From Mesorhizobium sp. WSM4311 (lineage in GTDB: Bacteria; Pseudomonadota; Alphaproteobacteria; Rhizobiales; Rhizobiaceae), in NCBI RefSeq assembly GCF_002295115.1, contig NZ_NSFV01000004.1, positions 62,001 through 126,000 on the forward strand: a stretch of DNA of 64,000 nt. Reading direction: 5' to 3'. Positions within the stretch are counted from its first letter, which is position 1. Every line of letters starts with the position of its first letter. The notes under the pieces are model-generated. The model saw only the letters and a list, made by a program, of their open reading frames with translations. It did no database searches and was not told where the DNA came from. Shown in pieces: positions 44,191 through 52,496 of this stretch. A program made the translations under genes and the position numbers.

Positions 44191-45192
44191 TCAGGTTCTG
44201 AGCGGCAGCACGCGGTCGGGCGGGCGGTGACCGTCAACGAAGGCCCGGATGTTGATGATGACTTTCTCGCCCATGTCGATGCGGCCCTCGAGCGTCGCCG
44301 AACCCATATGCGGCAAAAGCACGACTTTGTGCCGGGCGGCAAGCTTGAGCAGCTTGGCATTGAGCGCCGGCTCATGCTCGTAGACGTCGAGGCCGGCGCC
44401 GGCGATCTTGCCGTCCTGGATCAGCTTGACCAGCGCTTCCTCATCGATGATGTCGCCGCGCGCGGTGTTGACGACATAGGCCGTCGGCTGCAGCAGCGCC
44501 AAGCGCCGTGCCGACAGAAGATGGAAGGTCGCGGGCGTCGACGGACAATTGACGGAAATGATGTCCATGCGGGCCAGCATCTGGTCGAGGCTCTCCCAAT
44601 AGGTCGCCTCCAGCCCGTCCTCGACCGCCGGCAAAACACGATGGCGGTTGTGATAGTGGATGGACAGGCCGAAAGCCTTGGCCCGGCGCGCGACGGCCGT
44701 GCCGATGCGGCCCATGCCGACGATGCCCAGCCGCTTGCCCCAGATGCGCCGGCCAAGCATCCAGGTCGGCGACCAGCCGGCCCATTTCTTGTCGCCGGTG
44801 AGCACATTGGCGCCCTCCGCGAGCCGGCGCGGCACCGCCAGCATCAGCGCCATGGTCATGTCGGCGGTGTCTTCGGTCAGCACATTAGGCGTGTTGGTGA
44901 CGGTGATGCCCCTCTTGGCGGCCGCGGCCACGTCGATCTTGTCGACGCCGTTGCCGAAATTGGCGATCAGCTTGAGGTTGTCGCCGGCCTGGGCGATCAG
45001 CGCCGCGTCGATCTGGTCGGTCACCGTCGGCACCAGCACGTCGGCTTCCTTGACCGCGGCGACCAGCTCCGGCTGCGTCATCGGCCTGTCCTCGACATTC
45101 AGCCTGGCGTCGAACAGCTCGCGCATGCGGGTCTCGACAGGGTCGGGCAGCTTTCGCGTGATGACCACGAGAGGCTTCTTTTTGCCTACCAT
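44191..45192 (-). CDS. D-2-hydroxyacid dehydrogenase (glyoxylate/hydroxypyruvate reductase type)
   Basis: A 333-residue protein from ATG 45192 (GAGGG ribosome site); an upstream TTG frame adds nothing recognisable. NAD(P)-binding IVGMGRIGTAVARRAKAFGL, and catalytic Arg (NTARGDIID), Glu (VYEHEPALN) and His (LLPHMGSAT). The Arg after the GxGxxG strand region (NRHR) suggests NADPH use. It is likely a glyoxylate or hydroxypyruvate reductase; substrate choice is inferred. Confidence 0.9.
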   Translation of the reverse strand: MVGKKKPLVVITRKLPDPVETRMRELFDARLNVEDRPMTQPELVAAVKEADVLVPTVTDQIDAALIAQAGDNLKLIANFGNGVDKIDVAAAAKRGITVTNTPNVLTEDTADMTMALMLAVPRRLAEGANVLTGDKKWAGWSPTWMLGRRIWGKRLGIVGMGRIGTAVARRAKAFGLSIHYHNRHRVLPAVEDGLEATYWESLDQMLARMDIISVNCPSTPATFHLLSARRLALLQPTAYVVNTARGDIIDEEALVKLIQDGKIAGAGLDVYEHEPALNAKLLKLAARHKVVLLPHMGSATLEGRIDMGEKVIINIRAFVDGHRPPDRVLPLRT

Positions 45193-45340
45193 TGTTTCCC
45201 TCGTTGAGACCTCTTTAACCAAGACCGGCGAAACTGAAAGCCTGTCGCGGTAGCCGATTTACCCATGTAACAAGCGGTGCCGCCGAAGACAAAGAAAAAG
45301 GGGCGCCAAGGCCACCGGGCCGGCGCCGAAAGGAACGAAA

Positions 45341-45901
45341 GTGTCTGGTTTCGCGTCGCTTCGCCTGGCCATCAGCGCAGCATTTCTCGGCGCTCTCCTC
45401 TATTCCCCGCTTGCCGTGGCGCAGGGCGCGGCCGCGCCCGCCCAGAGCGCCGTCACGCTCGGGCCGAGCGGCCTGCCGCTGCCGCGATTCGTCAGCCTGA
45501 AGTCGGGCCGCGTCAATTCGCGCGTCGGCCCCGGCGCCAACTACTCGGTCGACTGGATGTATATGAAGGCCGGCCTGCCGATGGAGGTCGTCCAGGAATT
45601 CGACACGTGGCGCCGCGTGCGCGACGCCGATGGCTCGGAGGGCTGGATCAACCAGTCGCTGCTGTCAGGCCGGCGCACGGCGATCATCGCGCCCTGGCAG
45701 CGCGGCAAGGGTGCCCAGATCAACCTTATGAAAAGTCCCGACAAGGATGCTCGTGTGGTGGCGATCGTCGAGCCGGGCGTCATGGGCACGATCAAGTCCT
45801 GCGACGGCCAGTGGTGCGAAATGACGCTCGACGGCCACACCGGCTGGCTCGCCCAGGCCGCGGTCTGGGGCGCCTATCCCGGAGAGCGGGTCAAGGACTG
45901 A
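45341..45901 (+). CDS. Secreted bacterial-SH3-domain protein
   Basis: A 186-residue protein starting at GTG 45341 (AGGA seven nt upstream). Signal peptide LRLAISAAFLGALLYSPLAVAQ, then two SH3_4-type modules (FVSLKSGRVNSRVGPGANY at ~50 and INLMKSPDKDARVVAIVEPG at ~125). The family is common in Rhizobiales and presumed to bind the cell wall. Its last 11 bp overlap the end of the convergent DUF4260 gene. Confidence 0.88.
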   Translation: MSGFASLRLAISAAFLGALLYSPLAVAQGAAAPAQSAVTLGPSGLPLPRFVSLKSGRVNSRVGPGANYSVDWMYMKAGLPMEVVQEFDTWRRVRDADGSEGWINQSLLSGRRTAIIAPWQRGKGAQINLMKSPDKDARVVAIVEPGVMGTIKSCDGQWCEMTLDGHTGWLAQAAVWGAYPGERVKD

Positions 45902-46358
45902 GCTCGTCCCGCTTGCGCCCGATGCGGCCAAGGTGGGTGTCCTGAAAACCGGTTGGCAGTTTCAGGCCGTAGCCCAGTGCGCGGTCGATGGCGATGTGGG
46001 CGATCCAGATCAGTGCGACCGCGCTCGCGACCGCATGACCGGACAGGTACCCGACGAGCAGCAGCAGCACCGGTACGATGAGGATGTGCAGGGCGTTGTA
46101 GGCGATGGCGCCGGTGCGCGGCCCGCCGAGATAGCCGAACATTGACAGGTCCGGCGCCAGGATGAGCAATCCGAAGAGCCACCAGGAAACGCCTGACCAA
46201 GCGTAGAAGACGATCGCAACGGCCGCCACGACAGCCCATTCGAGCCGGATTATCAAGTCGAGGGGCTTCATCCCTGGCAGATTACTCTGGCCTGACAGAT
46301 TATTCTGGCCTGACAGGTCATTGCCGGCCGAACCGATTGTTCTGGCCTCACCGGTCAT
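45891..46358 (-). CDS. DUF4260-family membrane protein
   Basis: A 155-residue protein. ATG 46358 overlaps the irr stop (ATGA); ATG 46271 (MKPLDLIIRLEW) would remove a repeated, low-complexity lead (LSGQNNLSGQSNLPG). The body has four hydrophobic helices and conserved LAPDLSMFGYLGG and IWIAHIAIDRALGYGLK, matching DUF4260. The function is unknown. Coupling to irr hints at iron- or heme-linked expression, but no more than that. Confidence 0.8.
   Translation of the reverse strand: MTGEARTIGSAGNDLSGQNNLSGQSNLPGMKPLDLIIRLEWAVVAAVAIVFYAWSGVSWWLFGLLILAPDLSMFGYLGGPRTGAIAYNALHILIVPVLLLLVGYLSGHAVASAVALIWIAHIAIDRALGYGLKLPTGFQDTHLGRIGRKRDELSP
46278..46350 (-). repeat. 18-bp tandem repeats at the DUF4260 5' end
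   Basis: Four units of 18-bp period, the first two nearly identical (cagattactctggcctga, cagattattctggcctga) and the others diverged. They add 6-residue units of the SGQxNL type to the N-terminus and sit between the ATGA start and the conserved domain. Confidence 0.75.
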
Positions 46359-46786
46359 TCCTGGCGCTTGGGGCGCAGCCTCACCACGATGTCGACATTG
46401 GCGATTTCCATGCCCTCTGGCGGATCCGGCAGGTTGGTGACCGTCACCGGACCGTTGGCGATGTCGAAAATCCGGTTTTCGCCTTCGATGTAGAAATGAT
46501 GGTGGTCGGAGGTATTGGTGTCGAAATAGGTCTTGGCGCCCTCGACGGCGAGGATGCGCAGCAGCCCCGCCTGGGTGAACTGGTGGAGCGCGTTGTAGAC
46601 CGTGGCCAGCGACACCGGCACGCCGGCGGCCAGCGCCTCCTCGTGCAGTTCCTCGGCCGAGAGATGGCGATCGCCCTTGGCGAAAAGCAGGTCGGCCAGC
46701 GCAATGCGCTGCCGTGTCGGCCTCAGGCCGGCCTCACGTACCCGCTTGTCCACAGCGACATTTTCCTTCCGGCAGCCCCGGTCCAT
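46355..46786 (-). CDS. irr: Irr, iron response regulator of the Fur superfamily
   Basis: A 143-residue protein from ATG 46786 (GGAAG six nt upstream). DNA-binding GLRPTRQRIALADLLF and VSLATVYNALHQFTQAGLLR, and the Irr hallmark SDHHHFYIEGENRIFDI with three consecutive histidines involved in heme binding. The N-terminal GCP heme regulatory motif of Bradyrhizobium Irr is not intact (GCRKEN here), as in other rhizobial Irr proteins. It represses or activates iron and heme genes according to heme state. Divergent from fabA across about 240 bp. Confidence 0.9.
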   Translation of the reverse strand: MDRGCRKENVAVDKRVREAGLRPTRQRIALADLLFAKGDRHLSAEELHEEALAAGVPVSLATVYNALHQFTQAGLLRILAVEGAKTYFDTNTSDHHHFYIEGENRIFDIANGPVTVTNLPDPPEGMEIANVDIVVRLRPKRQE

Positions 46787-46868
46787 CTGGTCTTCCAAGC
46801 CAACAGTCCCGCTTCAAGACACGCCCAGAATGGCAAAAAAATGAATGCCTGCCGAAACCGGACCCCTG

Positions 46869-46900
46869 TTGACATATATTCGGTCGTCCGAATGCGATCA
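46869..46900 (+). promoter_or_regulatory. Possible fabA promoter
   Basis: TTGACA at 46869 with ATGCGATCAATA about 17 bp downstream resembles a housekeeping -35 and a weak -10, about 130 bp upstream of the fabA start. I see no Irr box (TTTAGAA-type palindrome). Confidence 0.3.
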
Positions 46901-47028
46901 ATAGCGCGCATTGACCCGGGCAGACTGGCGGGTTAAGCGCAAACGCCGGTTTCCGGCCTGAAACAGATTGTGTTAGGACACCAACGACAAGGGCGCGCTA
47001 CCGCCCGGACGATATGGGGACGAGATTG

Positions 47029-47544
47029 ATGCCGGGTAAATCCAGCTACGACTACGAAGAATTGCTGGCCTGCGCCCGCGGCGAGCTGTTCGGAGAGGGC
47101 AATGCCCAGCTGCCCTACCCGCCGATGCTGATGTTCGACCGTATCACCGAGATCAGCGAGACCGGCGGCGCCTTCGACAAGGGCTTTATCCGTGCGGAGT
47201 TCGATATCAAGCCGGACCTGTGGTTCTTTGCCTGCCATTTTATCGGCAATCCGATCATGCCAGGGTGCCTCGGCCTGGACGCCTTATGGCAGTTGACCGG
47301 CTTCTACCTTGGCTGGCTCGGCGAACCCGGCAAGGGAATGGCGCTGTCGACCGGTGAGGTCAAGTTCAAGGGCATGGTCACGCCATCGGTCAAGAAGGTC
47401 GAGTATGGCGTGGATTTCAAGCGTGTCATGCGCGGCCGGTTGGTGCTGGGCATCGCCGATGGCTGGATGAAGGCGGATGGCGAGCCCATATATGCGGCGA
47501 CGGACCTGAAGGTCGGTCTGTCCAAGCAGTCGGCGGTCGGTTGA
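47029..47544 (+). CDS. fabA: 3-hydroxydecanoyl-ACP dehydratase/isomerase FabA
   Basis: A 171-residue FabA. ATG 47029 ([20 protein letters not shown]) gives the usual length; ATG 47014 adds five residues. Catalytic His in [16 protein letters not shown] and Asp in LGLDALWQ. It makes cis-3-decenoyl-ACP, the branch point to unsaturated fatty acids. First gene of fabA-fabB-fabI. Confidence 0.96.
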   Translation: MPGKSSYDYEELLACARGELFGEGNAQLPYPPMLMFDRITEISETGGAFDKGFIRAEFDIKPDLWFFACHFIGNPIMPGCLGLDALWQLTGFYLGWLGEPGKGMALSTGEVKFKGMVTPSVKKVEYGVDFKRVMRGRLVLGIADGWMKADGEPIYAATDLKVGLSKQSAVG

Positions 47545-47593
47545 CCGCACCCTTGGCCGACCCACTGGCCAGCATCCCTGGAAGGAGTTGCGA

Positions 47594-48814
47594 ATGAGAC
47601 GTGTCGTAGTCACAGGCCTCGGCATCGTGTCGTCGATCGGCAACAATGCCAACGAGGTGCAGACCTCGCTGCATGACGCCAGATCCGGCATCAGCTTTTC
47701 CGATTCCTTTGCCGAGCACGGCTTCCGCTGCCAGGTCTGGGGCGCACCGACACTCGACCCCTCGGCCATGATCGATCGCCGCGCGATGCGCTTCCTGAGC
47801 CAAGGAGCTGCCTGGAACCACGTCGCCATGGACCAGGCGATCGCCGATGCGGGCCTCGGCGAAAGCGACATCACCAATGAGCGCACCGGTATCGTCATGG
47901 GCTCGGGAGGCCCCTCCACCCGCACCATCGTCGAGGCGGCCGAGACCACGCTGAAGAACGGCAGCCCCAAGCGCATCGGCCCCTTCGCGGTGCCGAAGGC
48001 GATGTCGTCGACCGCGTCGGCAACGCTGGCCACCTGGTTCAAGATCCACGGCGTCAACTACTCGATCTCGTCGGCCTGCTCGACCTCGGCGCATTGCATC
48101 GGCAATGGCTACGAGCTGATCCAGTGGGGCAAGCAGGACATGGTCTTTGCCGGCGGCCACGAGGATCTCGACTGGACGATGTCGGACCTGTTCGACGCCA
48201 TGGGCGCCATGTCGTCCAAGTTCAACGACAGGGCCTCGGCCGCTTCCCGAGCCTATGACGTCAATCGCGACGGCTTCGTCATCGCCGGCGGCGCCGGCGT
48301 GCTGGTGCTGGAAGAACTGGAGCATGCCAAGGCGCGCGGCGCCAAGATCTACGCCGAGATCGTCGGCTACGGCGCGACCTCGGACGGTTTCGACATGGTG
48401 GCACCCTCCGGCGAAGGCGCGGTCCGCTGCATGCGCCAGGCGCTGGCGACGGTGTCCACGCCGGTCGACTACATCAACACCCACGGCACCTCGACGCCGG
48501 TGGGGGATTCCAAGGAAATGGGCGCCATCCGCGAGGTGTTCGGCGAAAAAATGCCGTTCATCACCTCGACGAAGTCGCTGACCGGCCATTCGCTGGGCGC
48601 GGCCGGCGTTCAGGAATCCATCTATTCGATCCTGATGATGCAAGGCGGCTTCATCGGCGAAAGCGCCCATATCGAGACCCTCGACCCCGAATTCGAGGGC
48701 ATGCCGATCGTGCGCAAGCGCATCGACAACGCCAAGATCGATACCGTCCTGTCAAACTCCTTCGGTTTCGGTGGCACCAACGCAACGCTGGTTTTCCAGC
48801 GCTATTCCGCATAA
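47594..48814 (+). CDS. fabB: Beta-ketoacyl-ACP synthase I
   Basis: A 406-residue condensing enzyme from ATG 47594 (GGAG six nt upstream). Cys-His-His triad: [21 protein letters not shown] and [12 protein letters not shown]. It elongates the unsaturated acyl chain produced by FabA. 49 bp after fabA. Confidence 0.96.
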   Translation: MRRVVVTGLGIVSSIGNNANEVQTSLHDARSGISFSDSFAEHGFRCQVWGAPTLDPSAMIDRRAMRFLSQGAAWNHVAMDQAIADAGLGESDITNERTGIVMGSGGPSTRTIVEAAETTLKNGSPKRIGPFAVPKAMSSTASATLATWFKIHGVNYSISSACSTSAHCIGNGYELIQWGKQDMVFAGGHEDLDWTMSDLFDAMGAMSSKFNDRASAASRAYDVNRDGFVIAGGAGVLVLEELEHAKARGAKIYAEIVGYGATSDGFDMVAPSGEGAVRCMRQALATVSTPVDYINTHGTSTPVGDSKEMGAIREVFGEKMPFITSTKSLTGHSLGAAGVQESIYSILMMQGGFIGESAHIETLDPEFEGMPIVRKRIDNAKIDTVLSNSFGFGGTNATLVFQRYSA

Positions 48815-48845
48815 GGCCAGCGGTTTTCTAAAAGGATTGCCTGCC

Positions 48846-49649
48846 ATGGACGGATTGATGAAGGGCAAGCGCGGGCTTGTCATGGGTGTCGCCAACGATC
48901 ATTCGATCGCCTGGGGCATCGCCAAGAAATTGTCCGAACATGGGGCGGAGCTCGCGTTCACCTATCAGGGCGACGCCTTCGGCCGCCGGGTCAAGCCGCT
49001 CGCCGACAAGCTCGGCGCCTCGCTGGTCGTTCCCTGCGATGTCGAGGACAGCGCTTCGGTCGCCGCCACGTTCGAGACGCTCGGCAAGGAATGGGGCGGA
49101 CTGGACTTCGTCGTCCACGCCATCGGCTTTTCCGACAAGAATGAGTTGAAGGGCCTCTACGCCGACACCAGCCGGGACAATTTCGTCCGCACCATGGTGA
49201 TCTCCTGCTACTCCTTCACCGAAGTGGCGCGCAACGCCGCGGCCCTGATGACGGAAGGCGGCTCGATGATCACGCTGACCTATGCCGGTTCGGTGCGCGT
49301 CATGCCGAACTACAATGTCATGGGCGTCGCCAAGGCCGGCCTCGAGGCCAGCGTGCGCTACCTTGCCAACGACTACGGTCCGCGTGGCATCCGGGTGAAC
49401 GGCATCTCGGCGGGCCCGGTACGCACGCTCGCCGGCGCCGGCATTTCGGACGCCCGTCACATGTTCTCGTACCAGCAGCGCAACTCGCCGCTGCGCCGCA
49501 CGGTGACCATCGACGAGGTCGGCGGCTCCGCGCTTTATTTGCTGTCCGACCTTGCCTCGGGCGTCACCGGCGAAATCCACTATGTCGATTCCGGCTATCA
49601 CATCGTCTCCATGCCGACGCTCGACGAGTTGAAGCAGACGGATGGCTAA
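48846..49649 (+). CDS. fabI: Enoyl-ACP reductase FabI
   Basis: A 267-residue short-chain dehydrogenase-type reductase from ATG 48846. It has VMGVANDHSIAWGIAKKL at the N-terminus and catalytic Tyr-x6-Lys in NYNVMGVAKAG. NADH-dependent last step of the elongation cycle and the target class of triclosan. Third gene of the fab operon. Confidence 0.95.
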   Translation: MDGLMKGKRGLVMGVANDHSIAWGIAKKLSEHGAELAFTYQGDAFGRRVKPLADKLGASLVVPCDVEDSASVAATFETLGKEWGGLDFVVHAIGFSDKNELKGLYADTSRDNFVRTMVISCYSFTEVARNAAALMTEGGSMITLTYAGSVRVMPNYNVMGVAKAGLEASVRYLANDYGPRGIRVNGISAGPVRTLAGAGISDARHMFSYQQRNSPLRRTVTIDEVGGSALYLLSDLASGVTGEIHYVDSGYHIVSMPTLDELKQTDG

Positions 49650-49812
49650 CCGGCCCTTACGGATCAAGGCGCCACGCTTTGGGCAACCGTTTGGAGAAAT
49701 GGCTCTCTTTCCAGTAAAGAAAATAATCTTCTCCAGTAAAATTGGATACATTCGCGGAAACTCATTTTAAGGGGATTTCCGCTATAGAGTCCCGCAATCT
49801 GGGGACCTTTGA

Positions 49813-51357
49813 ATGACTGCCGTCAGCAACCCGAAGCGAACACCGGTGTTCCGACTGCTCACGATAGCGAGTTCGGGCATTGGCAGTTTTGTCCTCGGCA
49901 TCTGGGGCCTGAAGCACGGCCTCGGCGATGGGTTTGCCGGCATATCGATGGACATGATGGTCGCGATCATGGCTGCGCTTTGCGCGCTGGCGGCGTCGGT
50001 GGCGGCCATGTCGTTCTTCGCCGGCGTCGATGAATCGGCGGATTTCGTCTTCAACGAAACCCATTTCGACAAGCTGACCGGACTGCTGGCGCGCCCGGCG
50101 ATGGTCGGCAAGGTCGCCGAGGCGGCATGCGCGACAAGCCGGACCGGGGAACCGGTGTTCCTGATCGACATCGACATCGACCGGTTCAAGCAGATCAACG
50201 ACGCGATCGGCTATACGCAGGGCGACGAGTTGATCCGCGCCTTCACCAAGCGGCTGCAGACCTGCGTGCCCGCACGCGCCCTGGTCGGGCGTATCGGCGC
50301 CGGCGAGTTCGCGGTGCTGCTTGCGGATCATCAGATCCAGGGAACGATGGAAAGCATGGTCGAACGGCTCATCGACGAAATGATGGAGCCCTATGAACTG
50401 AGCACCCATCAGCAATCGGTGAGCCTGTCGGTGGGTATCGTGGCCATGCCCAAGGATGGCGTCGATCCGGTCCTTATCCTGCGCCGCTCCAACCTGGCGC
50501 TGCAGAATGCGCGCGCCGGCGGGGTCGGCAACTGGTCGGTGTTCAACAGCGAGATGGCGCGTGTCGCCGATCATCGTCAATGGGTCGAATCCGAACTGCA
50601 CACCGCTTTCGAGCGCGGAGACTTCGACCTGCACTATCAGCCACAGCTCGACCTGCCGACCGGCCGCATCATCGGCTACGAGGCGCTGATCCGCTGGAAC
50701 CATCCCGAACGCGGCATGATCCCACCCTTGGAGTTCATCCAGATCGCCGAGGAAACCGGGATGATCCACCCGATCGGCGAATGGGTTCTGCGCAAGGCCT
50801 GCAGCGATGCCCGTCATCTGCCGGACGACTGTTTCGTCGCCGTCAACATCTCGCCGGTCCAGTTCATGACCAAGGACTTCGTCGGCATCGTGCGCGACAC
50901 CATGCGGGCCACCGGCATCAAGCCCTCGCGGCTTGAGCTGGAAGTCACCGAGACGGCGATGATGCAGGACCGCGACCGCGCGGCCGCTATCCTGAAAGAG
51001 CTTGCCGAAATGGGCATCTCCGTTGCCGTCGACGATTTCGGCACCGGTTATTCGAACCTCAGCTACCTCATCGACTTCTCATTCGGCAAGCTGAAGATCG
51101 ACCGTTCCTTCGTCAGCCGCATCGATACCGATTCCAGCTCCGGCGCTGTCGTCTCGACCATTGTCGGGCTTTCGCGCGCGCTCGGCGTCAGCATCATCGC
51201 CGAAGGCGTCGAGACCGAGAGCCAGGCGACGCTGTTGCGGGCGGCCGGCTGCGAGGTGGTGCAGGGTTATTTGTTCGGCCGGCCGGCGCCGCTCCAGTTC
51301 AGGCTTGGCGACGAGCACGCCACCGACGAGGTCCGGCGCGTCGCCAACCTGCATTGA
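49813..51357 (+). CDS. Membrane GGDEF-EAL protein with degenerate GGDEF motif
   Basis: A 514-residue protein. Two N-terminal membrane helices (residues ~15-35 and ~48-68) are followed by a GGDEF domain (~85-240) and an EAL domain (~258-500). The active-site loop reads GAGEF instead of GG(D/E)EF, so cyclase activity is doubtful. The EAL domain keeps its known catalytic residues: YEALIRW, VNISPVQF, ELEVTET, VDDFGTGYS, LKIDRSFV and AEGVET. It is predicted to be a c-di-GMP phosphodiesterase, perhaps with the GGDEF part as a GTP-sensing regulator. Transcribed alone. Confidence 0.92.
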   Translation: MTAVSNPKRTPVFRLLTIASSGIGSFVLGIWGLKHGLGDGFAGISMDMMVAIMAALCALAASVAAMSFFAGVDESADFVFNETHFDKLTGLLARPAMVGKVAEAACATSRTGEPVFLIDIDIDRFKQINDAIGYTQGDELIRAFTKRLQTCVPARALVGRIGAGEFAVLLADHQIQGTMESMVERLIDEMMEPYELSTHQQSVSLSVGIVAMPKDGVDPVLILRRSNLALQNARAGGVGNWSVFNSEMARVADHRQWVESELHTAFERGDFDLHYQPQLDLPTGRIIGYEALIRWNHPERGMIPPLEFIQIAEETGMIHPIGEWVLRKACSDARHLPDDCFVAVNISPVQFMTKDFVGIVRDTMRATGIKPSRLELEVTETAMMQDRDRAAAILKELAEMGISVAVDDFGTGYSNLSYLIDFSFGKLKIDRSFVSRIDTDSSSGAVVSTIVGLSRALGVSIIAEGVETESQATLLRAAGCEVVQGYLFGRPAPLQFRLGDEHATDEVRRVANLH

Positions 51358-51362
51358 GCAAG

Positions 51363-52373
51363 TCAGCGCCGAGCGGAAAATACCTTGAACATGCCGTCGC
51401 GGGCAAGCTCCGCGTGGCTGGCAAAGGCGGCCGACAGCACGGGCTCGTAGGGAAGCTGACGGTTGGCGACCATGAACAGCCTGCCACCGGGCTTCAACGC
51501 CTTGGCCGCCGCGCGGATCATGCCGGCGCCGATCTCCGGCTCCGCAGCACGGCTGCGATGAAAGGGCGGGTTCATGGCGACGACGTCGTAACGGCGCTCG
51601 ACAGGCTCGGCGAGCAGATCCATCCAGAAGAAGCCTTGCGCCACTGTGTTGGCCAAGTTGTCCTTGGCCGCCTCCAGCGCATCGAAATCGGCCTCATAGA
51701 GATCGAGACCCGACAGGCCTGACGAGCGGGCAGCCATCTCAGCCGCGACATAACCCCAACCAGCACAGAAATCGGCCGCATTGCCGCGCAGGTCATTGGG
51801 CAAATTGTCGACCAGCAGTTTCGAACCCGCATCGACGCGATCGAAGGAGAACATACCAGGTGCGGTGTGGAACCGCTCCTCGATCAGCAAAGCGGGATTG
51901 GCGGCGCGAAGCGTGGCTGCGGCCTGCATATCCACAGGGCGGCGCAGCCAGAAGGCGATGCCGTGATATTTCGGCATATGGCCGTCGAGCGGCACGAGCT
52001 CGTCGACGCGCTTGCGCAGGCTAGCAATGCCGTCGTCCTTGCCGCCGGCGACGACGACAAGCCCGCCTGGCGCCACGCGCTTGAGGGCCTCGGCGATACG
52101 CAGTTCGTTCTGGCCGCGGTGACGGCCCGCGAGCACCAGGGCGGCATCAAATCCGTCCCCCTCGGTTTGCGGCGTGACGGAAAAGCCCGCTGCCTGCAAT
52201 GCACGGAAATATGGCCGGAAGCCCAGTACGAGATGCAGCGTGGCCTCGAAACCCGACGGCACGCGCAGGCCGGGCTCGGCGCCGAGGAAGAGGATGCGCT
52301 CGCCCTTTCGCGGCAAGGCAAGAGCCTCGGCCTCGAAGGGATGGAAAAGTGTCTTCAGCGCTTCAGCGGACAT
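51363..52373 (-). CDS. RsmC-like class I SAM methyltransferase
   Basis: A 336-residue protein with the two-domain RsmC build: a degenerate N-terminal methyltransferase domain (~1-160) and an active C-terminal one with FCAGWGYVAAEMA (SAM loop), DLYEADFDAL and the amino-methyltransferase motif NPPFHRS. It is probably a guanine-N2 methyltransferase of 16S rRNA (G1207 in E. coli). Convergent with the EAL gene (5-bp gap). Confidence 0.85.
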   Translation of the reverse strand: MSAEALKTLFHPFEAEALALPRKGERILFLGAEPGLRVPSGFEATLHLVLGFRPYFRALQAAGFSVTPQTEGDGFDAALVLAGRHRGQNELRIAEALKRVAPGGLVVVAGGKDDGIASLRKRVDELVPLDGHMPKYHGIAFWLRRPVDMQAAATLRAANPALLIEERFHTAPGMFSFDRVDAGSKLLVDNLPNDLRGNAADFCAGWGYVAAEMAARSSGLSGLDLYEADFDALEAAKDNLANTVAQGFFWMDLLAEPVERRYDVVAMNPPFHRSRAAEPEIGAGMIRAAAKALKPGGRLFMVANRQLPYEPVLSAAFASHAELARDGMFKVFSARR

Positions 52374-52393
52374 GGAAGTGCTCCCAGAGTCTT

Positions 52394-52440
52394 ACGCAAT
52401 TCCCAAGGGAAAGCGCCTCATACTTTCCTGGAACCGCTCC
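52394..52440. repeat. Diverged copy of the mosaic repeat
   Basis: ACGCAATTCCCAAGGGAAAG...ACTTTCCTGGAACCGCTCC aligns over its whole 47 bp with 621-668 (ACGCAAGTCCGGACGGAAAA...ACTTTTCCTGGAATTGCTCT). It occupies the spacer between the methyltransferase start and the pnp terminator. Confidence 0.55.
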
Positions 52441-52449
52441 AAACGAAAA

Positions 52450-52473
52450 CGGGCGCGACATAAGCCGCGCCCG
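52450..52473 (-). terminator. pnp terminator
   Basis: Stem CGGGCGCG / CGCGCCCG with an 8-nt loop. On the minus strand, GTTTTCGTTT follows it. It lies 24 bp after the pnp stop. Confidence 0.75.
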
Positions 52474-52496
52474 CTTCGATTTTTCCGTCAGATCGC

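Noticed and set aside
52394..52440. Terminator for the rsmC-like gene
   Set aside because: It lies upstream of that gene's start, not behind it, and matches the mosaic repeat instead.
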